Position numbers and translations under genes: made by a program. Positions 10,206 to 23,400 of a DNA stretch of 64,000 bases are shown here, one piece after another. Each line of letters begins with the position of its first letter. Position 1 is the stretch's first letter. The notes beneath the pieces are model-generated. The model had not been told where the DNA came from, searched no databases, and saw only the letters and a program-made list of their open reading frames with translations. The DNA comes from Sistotremastrum niveocremeum HHB9708 (taxonomy: Eukaryota > Basidiomycota > Agaricomycetes > Sistotremastrales > Sistotremastraceae): assembly GCA_001630475.1 (NCBI GenBank), contig KV419423.1, positions 124,001 to 188,000 on the forward strand. The letters are read 5' to 3'.

Positions 10206-13200
10206 TGCCAATCCACCGTGCTGCTTTCATTTCGGACGCTGGTCAAGTTCCTATGATCTGAAAGTTGAAGTTTTCGTCTTCTTTTCCGAATGCCGTACAG
10301 CCTTTGATCAGGTGAGCGCATACGAGATGAAGAAAATGACCAAGGAATGCGCTGTGCTCATGCCCATGGTCGTGTGCTCATGTTCACTTACCAATGATCT
10401 CAACTCGGTGCGAAAGTCTTCTTCACAACCCTACCCACACCCTCGAATCACGACATTCAATCACAGAATGATCACCGGAAAATCATGGGATGGGCGAGGA
10501 ACATCAACATCTTCCTCGGAACACCTTCCACGATTCTTCTTATGTCTAAGCTATGCGTTATGTACATCCATAGCTATATCATTCGGCGGAAGCAAAATCT
10601 CGACATCACGGGGCGCGTCAAACTGCCTCTAACAAGTTCTGTGGCAGTTCCTGGCGTTTCTTACTACAACAAGTTACAAGATCTCGGGACGTCGTTTTGA
10701 GCAGATATGCTTCCGAGGCCATTGAACTAGGACCCTCGTCCCGGACATCCAGATTTCAGAAGTGCGCAGTAAATCCCGAATCGCCAAAGGTCGAGAGTTC
10801 CTTCCGGATGTCCCTCATCGTCGAAGTCGCCGAGCAAAATGGAGAGGAACTCGGAGGAAGAACCAGAAGCAACACTTGATTTACAAGACATATGTGAGAA
10901 CAGGCATGATGGGACCTGAACGGCACGTCAGGGGATAGTATGGTCGGCCACGGCCAAATCTACTGTGCATTGATCGTAAGTACTAGTGACGCTTCAAAGT
11001 GGTAGTCGCGCGATACTTGTGAACAGGTGATGAGCCCGAATCTGATCCCGCCCATGCACTGTACAGACTCGCCCCCTGTCCCCTGTCTCAATTACGGTCA
11101 TCATTTGCGTCAGGTCGCAGAGCTTCGAGGGACAGTGTGGAGAGTTTCGCCGATTTCTCGCGTTGTGGTCTCACTATCACCTTACATCGTACATCTTACA
11201 TCTTTTAGGGAGGCTAAGTAAGTACTAGGGTGGAGTCGAGTGGAGACTTGTCACTTGTGAGTCTTTTGGTCGTCTATCCAGTTCTCCTTTATTCCGGCTC
11301 AGATATTCTACTTATGAGACTCTGAGGTATAGCACTAGTACCATCTAGTCGGAGAGGACGGGATCAAATCTCAAGACCTCGGAATCGAGCCTTCTCAATT
11401 TCAACGAATATTCACACTGACACTCATAGCAATACAATACACTCGCTCGAGCTCGTACGATCATGATCACATTACCATCGGACCACCACGGGCATTACTG
11501 GTACTGTAAAGCTAGAATCTGCATTCGTCACCACCAGCCCTCCGAGTCCAGGCAGAACTCTACAAGACCACCCTTCTTTTCACCTCTATGATTCCAATTC
11601 TCAGGAGCCCGTCGTGCGTCACGACCTACCTCATACAAATCTTCAAAAGCGGTCAATTCTCCTGGCACATGACCTTCACCTCCCCTTTCCTAAATTTTTA
11701 CACCGTGACCTGACGCTTCCTTCCGACCTCTCTTCCGATACCGATGTACTGGTAATGCACTGGGTTCCTTCCCTTCCATTCGAGACCTCGATCTATAAGA
11801 GCCCTTTTCCTCCCGTGGAATTGGGGTTTTGGACGATCAATCAGGAAATATATAGCGTGCGTATGCGGATCTTCAAGGCTTCATCTACTACAGTACTGTA
11901 CTGTGAATACGATCTGTATCTCCACTGTCAGCTACACTAAGCTTAAGCTTACTATGTCTATGTCCCGGTCCCGGTACATTCGTCCGCACCCGCGTCTCCC
12001 TCCATATACGCATAGAGAGAAGACGTGAACACTTGGAGACCGAATGAGAAGGTTCGGAAGAAAAGTCTTGTTGTGGGCATAAGTCTTTCGGAATTCTTAC
12101 TGCGAGATTTGCGTTTAGATGGAGATTGGTGGATGTAGGCGTTGGATCAACATGGCTCCAGCTGTATCACGCCTACCATGCCTTAGCCTGTGCGGAAATA
12201 TTGTGAGGTCCTAGTGTTCATTTTCCCATCTACAACAATCATTTCGCCGGTGCCTTTTCTATCCGATTCCAATATATGTATCACCCTTTATTCCCGCACG
12301 TCCATATAATTTGTATACTCTCAAACTTCAGCTACTCCAAACGATCCACCAACCCTGCAACCATACAAGCAAATACCACTGGCATCCTACATCTTCACTA
12401 AAGAAACATCCTAATCACGATCACTAAGCATCCAACAAAAGTCCCCCAGCGCCAAACGAGGCAAATCATCCTCCCGAGACGCGCATCCTTCCTCCAAACA
12501 AGGAAACATCACGAGTACACCCGGATATAGAACTCCGCGCTCGCGCATTCCTAAATAGGATGAATGCGCCCCTGTTTTAGGAGGAAATTTGGAAATTGCT
12601 TCCGTCCCGATATTGGTACCAGTAGTGTGGATTGGTGTGGTCGGTGCTGCGGGTCGGGATGGCGGCGTGATTTGAGTTTTGATTGAAGATCGTGATCGCG
12701 AAATTTATTTTGGGAGAGGAAAGATCTTCGGTCGATCCGGGACGTTCGTTCTCAAGTTCGAGATTGGAGAGGGAGATCAGTGAGCGGTGAGCGGTTTTAT
12801 GGTTCGGCCGACGTGCATTTATACGTGTATGTACGAGCATGAACTTAAGTCCAAGTTCTCCTCAATGATGTCGTATCCGCAAGTCTGCGCCTGAAGTGAG
12901 ACTTGACAGAACATGAAGCGTAGACTCATCAAGGGAAGACTGCAATTCGAGGGCCAATATATAAGATTCAAAGGACCATCGAACTAAGCAGGACATGTAG
13001 CCAGAAGTAGTGATCAACGAGTGGACACTAGAACCTTGTCAACTCGATCGAGTCATCGAATACCACGATTCTGCGAAGGTTCGAGTCTCCATCGAACACC
13101 GAGTCCAAGAGGAGTAGGGTATTCGTGAGGACAAGGAGACTTCAAGGAGGGGAAGGTAGGGAGGTGAGCCATAGAAGGAAGGGAACGAGGAAGGCGCGGG

Positions 13201-15016
13201 AAAGGATCCAGAATATTCGTTCGGGCCCTGAACCTGAAGACACGCATAGACATACTGCGTAACGTTAACGAGGCATCAGGCATGCATAGACATCTAGGTT
13301 CAAATGAGCAGCAAGTCATTCTGACTCATTCATAAGCTAAGATGAGGCCTGGGGAGCGTGATTTGCTTCCGAGAGATATCGCAGTACAGGGTGAGGGATT
13401 AGATGAAGTCATCGTTTCACGGATTCACGGATTCACGATCCATTAGGCTGGACTAGGAATGAATATGAACATGATTAGACTTATGGACCAGAACAGGGTA
13501 AAAGATTCACATTGACGTCGTCGAACAAACCATACACACAGAATAGACGTCCATAGCCCAAGTATGATCTCATTTCTAATCACGAGCTTAGAAAGAACAC
13601 TCGAGCGTCTCTCATCCTCATTCTCAAAGCAGCGTCGAAATTCCATCCAGGATTCCAGGACTTCAGGGCCCATTAATATTGACGAACTTGAGGAAGGGAG
13701 CGCGGGAAAGGGAAAGTGGCAATTAGGAGGTTAAGGACTCCAGGAGTCCTAGCGCTCAAGTTCTCAAATCGTCAAATCAAGGGAAGACAGGGCCTCATTG
13801 GTAGGGCCTCGTAGGGACTGAGTACGGTCGGCCTAGGGAGCAAAGTTAGGAGTAACAATTGGTATCCGAATATTCGAATATTCGACCGGAGTCCGGGTCC
13901 GAGTCGGGGACTAGGAATACTGGATAAGTTGGGGGTGGAATGGCCGACGAGGCTGGAGTTGGATTAGTGAAGTGCGGCGATGATCAAGGTTGCATGTGGG
14001 TGCGGCACGCACGGCACTTTAGAGGCTGAGGCTGAGGATATGATCGGTGTGGGGTACGGCGAGTCGGACGGCGAGTTGAGTACTAGTGTATCAGTGACGG
14101 AGATGAGAGATGAGGCGCGGAAGCAAAGAAGGTCATAGGAAGTGGGGTTGGTCGTTGATCAGGAACAGAGTTCAGTAGAGTTTGTAACAAGCTTTCTCAA
14201 TTACAATGTTCTTCAGATAGATCTCAAGCTTGCTCCGTTCTCCGAGGGCCATAGTGACGGATGCACGGCGACGAATCGAGATGCCAATGAGATGAGACAG
14301 GGGACTCAGAGAGTACTCAACAGTGTGTTGAAGAAGACTGGTAATGAGAGATGTGGGTGGCCTGACACGTATCAGGGGATAGGCATGTGGATGTGGATGA
14401 ATGTTGTACACTGCTCAGAGTCCGAGGAGCCTGGATGATCATGATCGAAGTTCGTGGGGTCGGAAGGGGCGGCATGACGGCCGGAGGAGACCGATGGATG
14501 TCAACTTCGAAGAAGCGTTGAACTGCGAGTGCTGATGAGCTCGACTTGGCGAGGAATGGAATGAGAATATGCATGGCGAAGAACGCGTATGCACACGAAA
14601 GCCTAAGAGAGGATGGGAAGGAAATTCCTAATGAGAGCAGTCGGGAGGAACGGATGGCCACTGCATTGCATACTCAGGAGTAGTCGAACAATGAACCAGA
14701 CCGACCCAGATAGATGGAGAGTACATTGAACCTGGTGGCAGAAAAGGCAAGCAGCGTGTTCCTCATTCATGCACTGGCATGAACATAGCGCCAACGGTCA
14801 ACCTGCGGCCTCAGGTAAGGATGCGATGACAGAGACGCGGTCCGCGGAAGAATCCAATAAGGTCGACTCGAATAGGTCTTGTCCACCATCATAAGCTCAT
14901 AAGGCAGAGTCTGGTAAAGGCAGATACGAGTAGACGTAAATACCCAGGGAAAGACTCCTGCAAGAATTCGAAAGAGTTCGATGATCATGTTCTATACCGC
15001 ACTTCCAGGAACTTCG
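10206..15016. other. Gene-poor flank left of the large transposon
   Basis: Open frames here are short, on both strands, and lack family resemblance or convincing intron joins. A TATAAGAG run near 11795 and a GAATATTC palindromic cluster near 13871 are isolated. I see no gene that can be supported. Confidence 0.45.
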
Positions 15017-15022
15017 CAGGAC
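15017..15022. repeat. Target-site duplication CAGGAC, left
   Basis: CAGGAC directly precedes the left inverted end (TATGGTGGGCC). The same six bases directly follow the right end at 31280-31285, as expected for a 6-bp staggered insertion. Confidence 0.85.
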
Positions 15023-15059
15023 TATGGTGGGCCCAGTGTTGCATAATTCAGACCTTTCC
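15023..15059 (+). repeat. Left terminal inverted repeat of the 16.3-kb element
   Basis: It begins TATGGTGGGCC, keeps a TGTTGCATAA block and ends in ACCTTTCC. The complement at 31242-31279 shares the first 11 bases exactly, the TGTTGCATAA block and the final GACCTTTCC, with mismatches between. Confidence 0.85.
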
Positions 15060-15197
15060 TTCCTTTTATACCTTTCCTTTCACTTCTTTCCTTTCACTTC
15101 TTTCCTTCCGTTTTACTACTTTTCTTTCGGCACTTCTTTCCTTTTACTTCTTTCCATTCGGCATACCTTTCCATTTCTTTCTTTCCATTTCTTCCCC
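15052..15197 (+). repeat. Left subterminal CTTTCC array
   Basis: I count eight CTTTCC units in about 145 bases, mostly in the contexts ACTTCTTTCC or ACCTTTCC, on an almost pure pyrimidine strand. Arrays like this near transposon ends commonly bind the transposase; that role is inferred here. Confidence 0.8.
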
Positions 15198-15636
15198 AAT
15201 GATGGTTATGCACTGTCATGTACGCCGTTGCTGTTGGGCCACGGAACTCAAGCTCATGCGTTGCTGCGATCCTTGAAAAGCCATCACTGGGAGACCTTCC
15301 TTAACAGGTAACTCAATGTTGTGGTCTGTTTGTACCCCACTAACCGCTCCTCTGCCATCACTCTTCACTTGCTTGCTTCGGATGGCCTGTGGTCTCGGAC
15401 TCTTGCAGTATCGGATGTAGTGCATGTTGCCTGCCTCATCAACAGTGAGTTAGACCTAATCCAGACCGTTCCGAGACTATCTGAACTACCTTGGCTTGAT
15501 CCACAATTGCAGGATGTCTCGGATGAAAGCCTGATGTCTCGGACGAACGCTGGATGTCTTACAAAGGGTAATGGACGTGGACGTCTCGGATCTGATATCC
15601 CCCTCGCTTTCCCATCCGACAAACCCCCTCTACTGC

Positions 15637-15644
15637 TATAAAAT
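15637..15644 (+). promoter_or_regulatory. TATA-like box of the integrase-like gene
   Basis: TATAAAAT lies about 40 bases upstream of the ATG at 15681, after a C-rich run and before a CT-rich leader. Confidence 0.5.
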
Positions 15645-15680
15645 GCGACCTCAGGCTGTCCTCCTCCTCCTCAAATCACA

Positions 15681-17334
15681 ATGGATCACCCTGACCACCT
15701 CGTCCAGCTCTACTCCAATGTCGAGAACTACTGCAATCGTGCCTCTCACCTCCTCCGTCAATATCCCCGAGGCGACCCTCTCGACCGCGAGCATGTGCAG
15801 CGAAGGCTTCGTGCCTTTGTTCCACTGTTTGTTGGCCTGCAGGACCCCTTTGTTCCTCGTGAACATATCGACGCTATGATGGACCTCATTATAGGTTTTG
15901 TTGGCCAACTGGATCGATTGGCTCCCGTTGATAGGGGTCCTGCGATTGTGCATGTCCGAAATGGAGGTCGAGGTCGGCCTGCAAGGGACCTCCCCTTGCA
16001 GGTTATCTATGACCTTTACCAACAAGGCAGCAGCTGGCAAGACATTGCCGACGTCTTTCATGTCGACCGCACTACAATTTATCGCCACTTCAAGCGTGCA
16101 GACATCGACCCCTCTCGTACATATTCGGCCATCACTGATGAAGAGCTCGACCACATCACCGACACCTACTTTGGCGCTCATCCTGACGACGGGCAACATC
16201 TCTTAATGGGCCACCTACTCTCCCTTGGTCATCGCGTTCCTCGGGAGCGTATGCGTGCCAGCGTTCATCGTGCAGATGTTCGTGTTTTGAGAGAATTGTA
16301 AGTTGTTTGCTCTATTTGAAGTTCCCAACACTGATGTCATCTGTTCAGTCATAATTTGAATCGTCCTGGAAATCGACGAGAGTACCACGTTCGTGGTGCC
16401 AATGCCTTGTGGCACATGGATGGTTGCGAGAAACTCGTCCGTGCTGGATTCTACATCCACGGCTGCGTCGATGGATACTCTCGCAAGATCATTTACATTG
16501 AATGTCGGTTCAATAAGCTCCAGCGCACCGTTTGGGACTGCTTTCGGCCCAAGGTTCAGGAGTTTGGATGGCCAAGTCGAGTGCGAGCGGATTTTGGCAC
16601 GGAGAACAACGAGGTTGAGCGCAAGATGATCGAGCATTGGGGTGGGGACAATGGTGGCCGTTACTCCTATTTGAGGGGAAAGTACGTCTCAAACTAAGTG
16701 GCATTATCTAAGTAGGCTTATTTGTAATAGATCTGTTCACAACATCCGAATCGAGCGCCTCTGGCGTGATATTGGCAAAACCACCTTGCGTGTCTTTGGC
16801 TTGATATTCCGGGAGCTCCGGGAGCAAGATTTGTTTGTCTTGGAAAATCCTCTCCACCGTCTGGCCATGATTCTCGTCTATCAACCCCGGATCCAAGCTT
16901 CATTGGATGAAGCTCTGCGCACTTGGAATTTCCATGGCATCCGCACGGCACGTACTCGCAGCCCAGAGGCTATGTACAGCCTCTCTCGCCAACAAGCGAT
17001 CCTTGGGAACTATTGGAATGTCGACCCTGGGGATGCTCAGGAAGAGGCTGCAGACCCAAACTATGGCGTGGACGATGGAGACGATCTGGAGCCAGAGGAG
17101 GTCGTTGATCCAGTAGGCGAACCGATACGAGATGAGAATGGTGCCGCCATCGGCAATGAGGGTGATGGTGAAGAAGATGAGGCAGCCTGGAATCTACTTG
17201 AACAGCGTGTCCACTGGGCTCGAGCGGTCATTGGCGAATTTGACGTCATGCGGGAGGACAATCAGGTTGGTATGAATGTGTACTTGGAGGTGTTGACATT
17301 GTTGGAAGCGCATGCGGCGACGCTGCCTGTTTAA
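15681..17334 (+). CDS. Integrase-like DDE transposase
   Basis: This is the probable mobilising enzyme of the element. Exons 15681-16297, 16349-16681 and 16731-17334 join in frame to 517 residues. A helix-turn-helix of resolvase type (VIYDLYQQGSSWQDIADVF, HVDRTTIYRHFK, about residues 112-145) could bind DNA. The catalytic core resembles the fungal and animal 'integrase core' family related to retroviral integrases. The acidic triad appears as D in ALWHMDG, D in RVRADFGTEN and E in HNIRIERLW, with 37 residues between the last two. The C-terminal part (after about 400) has an acidic, low-complexity segment, so some of it may be a host- or DNA-independent tail. No frameshift or stop interrupts it. 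It lies convergent to the minus-strand gene(s) downstream. Family membership is clear from the triad context; substrate ends and target choice are inferred. Confidence 0.88.
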
Positions 17335-17701
17335 TTTCGCTCAAAATCTCCATTAAACTGTCAACTACAGCACTTGCTAGTTTATGCTACAAAATTAGAT
17401 ATTAGTTCTGTGTTGGCATTCTCGTTGATCCAGAAGTGGGGCTCGCACTTTGAGTAAGATTCCATTTTCTTCCAAGATACAATTCGTGACACTCAAGACT
17501 TTGGACCAGATATTGAGTGACTCAACAACGACGATGTTTGAGAGCCAATGATGATGTCAGGGCAACGTATATGCACGAGAAATGCTCGAGTCTTTGCTGT
17601 ATTGTCGTCCTTGAGTGAGAGAGCGCAAACGACAGGGTAGGATAGTCGAAGACTGGATTCTGAAGGTATCCGCTTAGCATGGATGTCAAAAAGCGAATGT
17701 A
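17335..17701. other. Convergent 3' spacer
   Basis: This non-coding spacer lies between the transposase stop and the end of the minus-strand open frame. It is presumably the 3' flanks of both transcripts; no terminator or repeat was recognised. Confidence 0.4.
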
Positions 17702-20162
17702 TTATAAGAAACCATCCTTATGATATTGAAAATGCATGGAGCATTGTCTGCTTTTGACGTGTGAATGGATAATGTGAATCCGGACTCCGGAGGACGAATC
17801 TGTGCGACAGATGGTTGACGAGGTGCGATTGGGACAAACGGGCGAATGCATCTTAAGGCGAGCGTGCTTGCGAAATATGACCTGAGTAGTTGGATTTACT
17901 GCAGGACATGACGTTCTGGATATCTGAATCAGGGCTAGAGACGCCGCGATGGATACAGCCGAAGGCTTCGAAATGGCGGCTGTGATATTGGATATCGGAG
18001 ATTCTGAGGGAACGGAGTCGAGCACGGACTTCGAGTGATGTATCGGTGAGTTGGGACTAATATCTGGAGCTCCTGGATGGATGGGTTTGATTTCAAGTCG
18101 ATCTGACTTCACGAAAGTGGAACTGTCGTATAGAAATCGACTCGGAGACGACACGAGTAGCATAGAGTTGAGATCTTCGGAACCGGCTGTCTCAAGGCGG
18201 ATAGAAACTTGTCGAGATGCTAGGAGGGGCCTGAATACGATCTGAACTAGAACAAGTTGGTTGAACATGAAGACGAGCTTTGACGAGCGTTTGGGGTTCG
18301 AGCTTGAGGCTCTCGGGGATTCGGACTCGTTGTGATGTCGGTTCTGCTTCTTCCTTCGACGAGAGGGAGCAATGGGGGAGTCATGCTGGCGAGATACGAA
18401 TGTCAACGGTCGTGTGGGTGAATTCTCCGATATCGTAGACTGTGTTCGAGAGAAGGGCTGGTGAAGGACATTCCGAAGGAGTCGAAATCCGATGTCCGAT
18501 GTCACGCGTCACGAACGTGATTGTCTCTGCTGTCGACGACGCGTTGGGCTGCTGTCTACCTACATCGTGCACGTTCTCGACCTTTCTCAGCTGCTCGTCA
18601 TTACTCTGTATCTTGCTGGAAACATGTTATGCGTCCGGGTCACTCACAATCGAAGATGCACAGTCTCGACGTTCGATTATGGGGTCAGGTTCTGGACGAA
18701 TGGGTCCACGTTCGGCGGAATGAGAGCTTTTCAAGCCTGCATGCGATGATGTGATGGAGTAGCCAAAGTCACGAGCGCAAATGCTTGCTGTTCAAGAAGA
18801 GCCGGAGGAAGCATGGGATGTGCGGGACTGGATAGTGCTGGCAAATCTGGAGCCAAATCGGTATTGACGGATGGTGGAGTGTACGAAGATATCACATCAA
18901 TGTTTGTCAGGTGCGTCTGTTTCAATCTTTGTGGTCCTGATGCGGTTGGTTCACCAATCTTCGAGATCTCTAAATTCGCAGTGACGAAATCGACCCGCGG
19001 GAAGGATAGTGTTTGGACCGATGAGGGACTGATGTATGGTGAGTCTTCTTCTGTGAGCTCGGAACGTGTTATCTCATGTATGAGACCTTCCGTAGGCGCT
19101 CTGGGGTTCGATCGAAGAGGGTCCGGGAGTGCATCCGCCATGAAGAGGCTCTCCAGACTGTTTCAATTGCTCAGCAAGCTTAGAAGACATAACACCAGCC
19201 ATCGAACCCCAATCGATCACGTTTCGGACTCTTCTCCGTTTGGCTTTCACGTCAGCGGCGAGTTCTTGCGGCGTCATTCTCACGAAGTATTTTGGTCTCG
19301 CTGACGCCCTACTAAGCTTTGCAGAGATCTCGGACAGGACTTGAACACCCAAGTCCTCACAACCCGTGTGCATTGATCAGGAGGAGGGTCATCGTCATGC
19401 CACGACTCAATGAGTGTCATTTCGGCTTCAAATTGATAATCCACGGTATGTCCTGTCCAGCCATATTCACATACTTCTGATACATGCCTTCGACAGTGGC
19501 CTTGTGCGTCTTTCACGGGAGATCAGGCGAACGAGTTGTGGCTTGTGCTGGACCTCCGGTACTCGAAGATTCCCCGCGATCGACATCCCAGGCATCATCC
19601 GACATCGTTCGAAGAATAGTTGCGTACCCAGATTTGGTATCGGTATGTTCGCCCGCTGACCTATGTGCAAAATAATTCATTTCATTGCGCTATTCGGCCT
19701 CGGGGCCCTGGGAATCTGATAAAGAGGTGAGTCCTCGTTAATCCTGCTCATTACCAGACTCATCGAATGCAGCTTGCGACGAAATCCTCTCGTCCTCATC
19801 ATCTCCCAATCTGTGTTTCTAAGACTAACTTTTGAAACAGAGATTGTGGCACAGGCGACGCTCCATATCGTATAAGTAAGTCCCACGTTGAGCTCTGGCG
19901 TTAATTATGCCCTTAGATCGCCTGGATCTTCTGAAAGCGGCCGCTTCACATCTGTCAAGTAAACCCATGAACTGCGACCGGACATCCGATTCGTTGAAGG
20001 GGAGAGCTCGTCAGGACGTTCGCAGGCTCCCTGCAAGAGGCAGACATTGAAAATTAAGTTAGGGGTCGGAAGATACTGATCAGTGCCGCTGGCAACGGTC
20101 AGGAGCGAGGGTCGCTGTGAAGTGGTATTATTCATAGTGCATTCATTTGTATTTGGCCACAT
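17702..20162 (-). CDS. Unresolved minus-strand gene or genes of the 16.3-kb element
   Basis: Several long minus-strand frames tile this interval: Ser/Thr/Pro-rich 18505-17702, 19141-18731, 19373-19074 (with LAADVKAKRRRVRNVIDWG) and 20162-19905. Near 20110-20060 there is a typical intron: donor GTATCTTCC, a CCTAACTTA branch site, acceptor CTTGCAG. The position fits a real gene, since it would be divergent to the JmjC gene and convergent to the transposase with normal spacers. I could not join the pieces into one continuous protein, so there may be two genes, more introns than I can place, or decay. No known domain was recognised. A regulator is possible, given the basic and Ser-rich character, but this is a guess. 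Confidence 0.4.
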
Positions 20163-20489
20163 ATACTCTCAAATAACACTACCACCTCGAGGCAAGGAAC
20201 CGAGGTACGGCTGTAGTTGAATCACGCATGCGACAGGCCTTAGCGGAGTGGGAAATCACGCCCGATAAGTCCGCGTAAAGTTCGTAACTAACGAACTTTA
20301 TTCGGCATCTGCCCGAGGGATTCAAACTCCGACGACGCGCTCTCTTTCCCTGCTCATCGACATATCGACACCGCACGCACGCATCCCAACGCAAAAGTAC
20401 GCAAAGACCTTCGTATTCGATAGATTGGCCCTGCTGACGCGTCACCCCAATGGATTCAGCAGGTTTAAGACCGGTGGAGCGACGCTGTC
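20163..20489. promoter_or_regulatory. Divergent promoter region with palindrome
   Basis: This spacer separates the minus-strand gene(s) and the JmjC gene. It contains a perfect 10-base inverted repeat (20276-20300) and a CGATAGATTGG region near 20420. It probably holds both promoters; no TATA box stands out. Confidence 0.4.
20276..20300. repeat. Palindrome TAAAGTTCGT / ACGAACTTTA
   Basis: The arms are ten bases, perfectly complementary, with a five-base loop (AACTA). A degraded relative lies at 25157-25179, and both are followed or preceded by CGAATAAAG-type sequence and an AAACTCCGAC block. It could be an operator-like site or a hairpin. Confidence 0.6.
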
Positions 20490-23400
20490 ATGCCTCCAAG
20501 AAAGGACAAGAAAAAAACTGTCCCATCCCCTCCTCTGGCTGCTGTGCTCTCGGATTCCCCTCCTGCCGACGTCTTAACCCTTGCACGCGAGATCTCTTTG
20601 CCAAACTCGTCCCCTCCGTCCAAAATGGTCCGCTATGTCCCGAAGGACGCCATCGACGCGACTTATATCGAGAAAATCGAGTCTCAATACGAGGCTCGGC
20701 TTGCTGCCGTCTCACAAACCGTCCTCGAAAAATTCCCGTCGTTCAAATTCGGCGATGTGGCTCAAACCATCACCGATCCAATCAAATATCTATGCCTACA
20801 GAGGGTTTTATTTCATGTTCGCGAACTGAAGCATGGCATGGAGGAACGTGAGCCCAAGTGGGATGGGAGTGACATGGTTCGCTGCGTGGACTCTCGTGTT
20901 CTCGAGGGCTGGGTCATTCCTGTGGGCAAGTCTCGAGAGGAAATAGCGAGCCGAGCTGCGATCCATCCCTCTGAGGAACAGGAGAAGTGGCACGATTTCC
21001 TCATGGGCTCCGGGATACGAATGGCCGCGGACACTATGGTTCCAACGAGGGCATCCGAACAGGTTACAAACCGAGCGATCACTCATCGTATCCTGGAGAC
21101 CGCTGCAGGCGCGGGGAAGGAAGGTGAGGCAATCAGTAATGTGTGCAATGCCGCGCTTGGCTTGCAATGGTTGATGTTGCGGACTGAGGACGAACGAATC
21201 GAGTTCATGCGGTGAGTGTGGTCGGGTATGGCTACACAGATGCTGATGTGAGATTAGGAATGTACATGCGTGGGTTGGTGAACTGAAGAAACTTAATTCA
21301 CAGCGTGCGGAGGTTCTTGAGGAATGGTACAACTGTGGCAGCTATTCAGCTCGCAATGCCAACAACCCTGTGCGCTTGATGCACTGTGCACACCTGGCCT
21401 TGGCATATGGACCTAGTATTCTGTTGAAGGGGGAGAAGCTGATGTCGGCACGAGTTTCACTGAAATCCATCGTTGGAGTACGTCGGTTGCACCCATCTTA
21501 TGACGTTTTCCACTGATGCCCGGATAACAGGATCTCCTCGTGCCTCAAAGACAGCCATCTCCGATGCAGGCTGGGGTTCATCGTCGCATGTGGCGCTCTA
21601 TGTTCTCTTTGCTTGCCAAGGATGGTGACTTCTATATTCCTTGGAATACCGTTCGTTTCTTTGCCGCGGAGCTTCCGAGCCAGATTGATGGCCTCGCTGC
21701 GGCGCAATCAGCAAACATCACTTATGTGAGTGCCTTGCTGGCAACACCACAAATAACTGCTGACAGGCGGTCAATAGGTCTTAGGGGTCCCACAGTTGGA
21801 GAGCCCTGGGGCCGCACCAGACGCCCAAAATGTCTCATCTCCACAACCACAGAGGACTCAGGCAAGGAGAATTCGGCAAAAAGACGGAGTACAGGAAGAA
21901 GAGGTAAGCGCTCTCCTGTGTATATCGTCTTCTGTCACTGACCTTGAGATTAGGTTCCACATCAATCCCCAAGTCGACTGAGTGGTACCGGGGCAGACAT
22001 TGACATCGAGCTCAGAGAGCCAACCATCGAGGAGCTTCTCCTGGAAACCGTCGACTCTGCTAGTCCACCACAGCAATCCCGGGCCTCCTCTCGTGCCTCC
22101 TCACCTCTGACTCCGGCCCCTTCGCCACCACCCTCCGCGTCAGAGGGAGGTCAAGATATTCTGTCGGCTGAGAGAGATGCTGACATGGCTGATGCGCAAA
22201 GCCTCACACCAGCCGGGTCCTCAGAGACACTCGGCAGCAAGCCCAGACGGACTCCGCTTCCGGCCTTCTTCCCTGATGAGCAATCTGAGGGTTCAGCTAA
22301 CGCATCTGCGGAAGCTGCCCCGGACATCGCGCGAGTGGATTCTGGTGCTGTCTTGGCAGAATCCAACTCTCAGGTGCCAGTTGCCACCATCCCTAAGGAC
22401 GATGAAGATCCAGACACCACCAGTGCGCAGCGTACGGCCCGGTCTACCCGGAAGCGAAACCTAGAAGATGCAACTGAATCAGTGTCCAAGCGTCCTTTCA
22501 AATCGACTCCAGACGCGCAGCCTTTGAAAGTCGTAGCCGAAGAAATGAAGCGTCCCAAGAAGCTCAAGCTCAGGCCTTTGATTGCTCGTAAACCCACACT
22601 GGCAGTGGATGGTTTAGAACATTCAGGCCGTCCAGCCAGGCTCCCAGTGAGTCGATTATCGCTTTGTACGCTATGCGTCCAGTTTTCTAACTGTTGGTCA
22701 AGCTGGTTGAGACTGTTGAGGAAGAAATCCCATATGTACGAATTGGGAATCAAGGCGAGGTCATGCGTACTGGAAACACAGTGTACTCGCCCTTGACCTT
22801 TGATAAGTGTAATCACACAATTCGGAAAAAAGTAAAGTCTTCGGTGAGTTATTGTCTGCTATACATCTCCGACAAGACTCACAGCCTATTGTTTTTAGGA
22901 AACAGATGATCGCTGGCGTAAGGCTATTCTATCCCGCACACTCGACAAGCTTTATGCGGACACTTCCAAGCGTTACACCCCGGCTTCACGATCCTTTCTA
23001 ACACTCACTGCAGCAGAGTGGAGTCAAATGAAGCGCTCAAATATTCATGAGGCAAGGGCTGTTATGCGTGACCGCTGTCTGGTTATCGTAGGATCCGCGT
23101 CGTATGAAGGGTGTGAGGGCCTGGTTCTGGATGGGCTCCCACCGAAACCGGTCGACGAGGTTGCAGAGATGCATCTCTCTTTTGAACAGTGGACCGCCAG
23201 GAAAGAGGCCTTAAAGAAGCGTCAAGAGGAGATAAGTCAGCGACTACGCAAACCAGGGGCTGCAGATCTGAGGGCCTTGTTCAAGTGTCTCAACCTTGAC
23301 ACCACTACGCATCGCTCAGCCCAAGGTACGCCTGCACAGCTACTTCCAAGTCAGTCTTAAGCTCACGGGTTTTTCCCCTAGATCAGTCCTTGCGCGAAAG

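Noticed and set aside
18813-19304. 163-residue plus-strand frame in the large transposon
   Set aside because: It lies opposite better minus-strand frames, would overlap their exons, and has no family resemblance.
20320-20340. tRNA B-box-like GATTCAAACTCC
   Set aside because: No matching A box or cloverleaf could be formed upstream.
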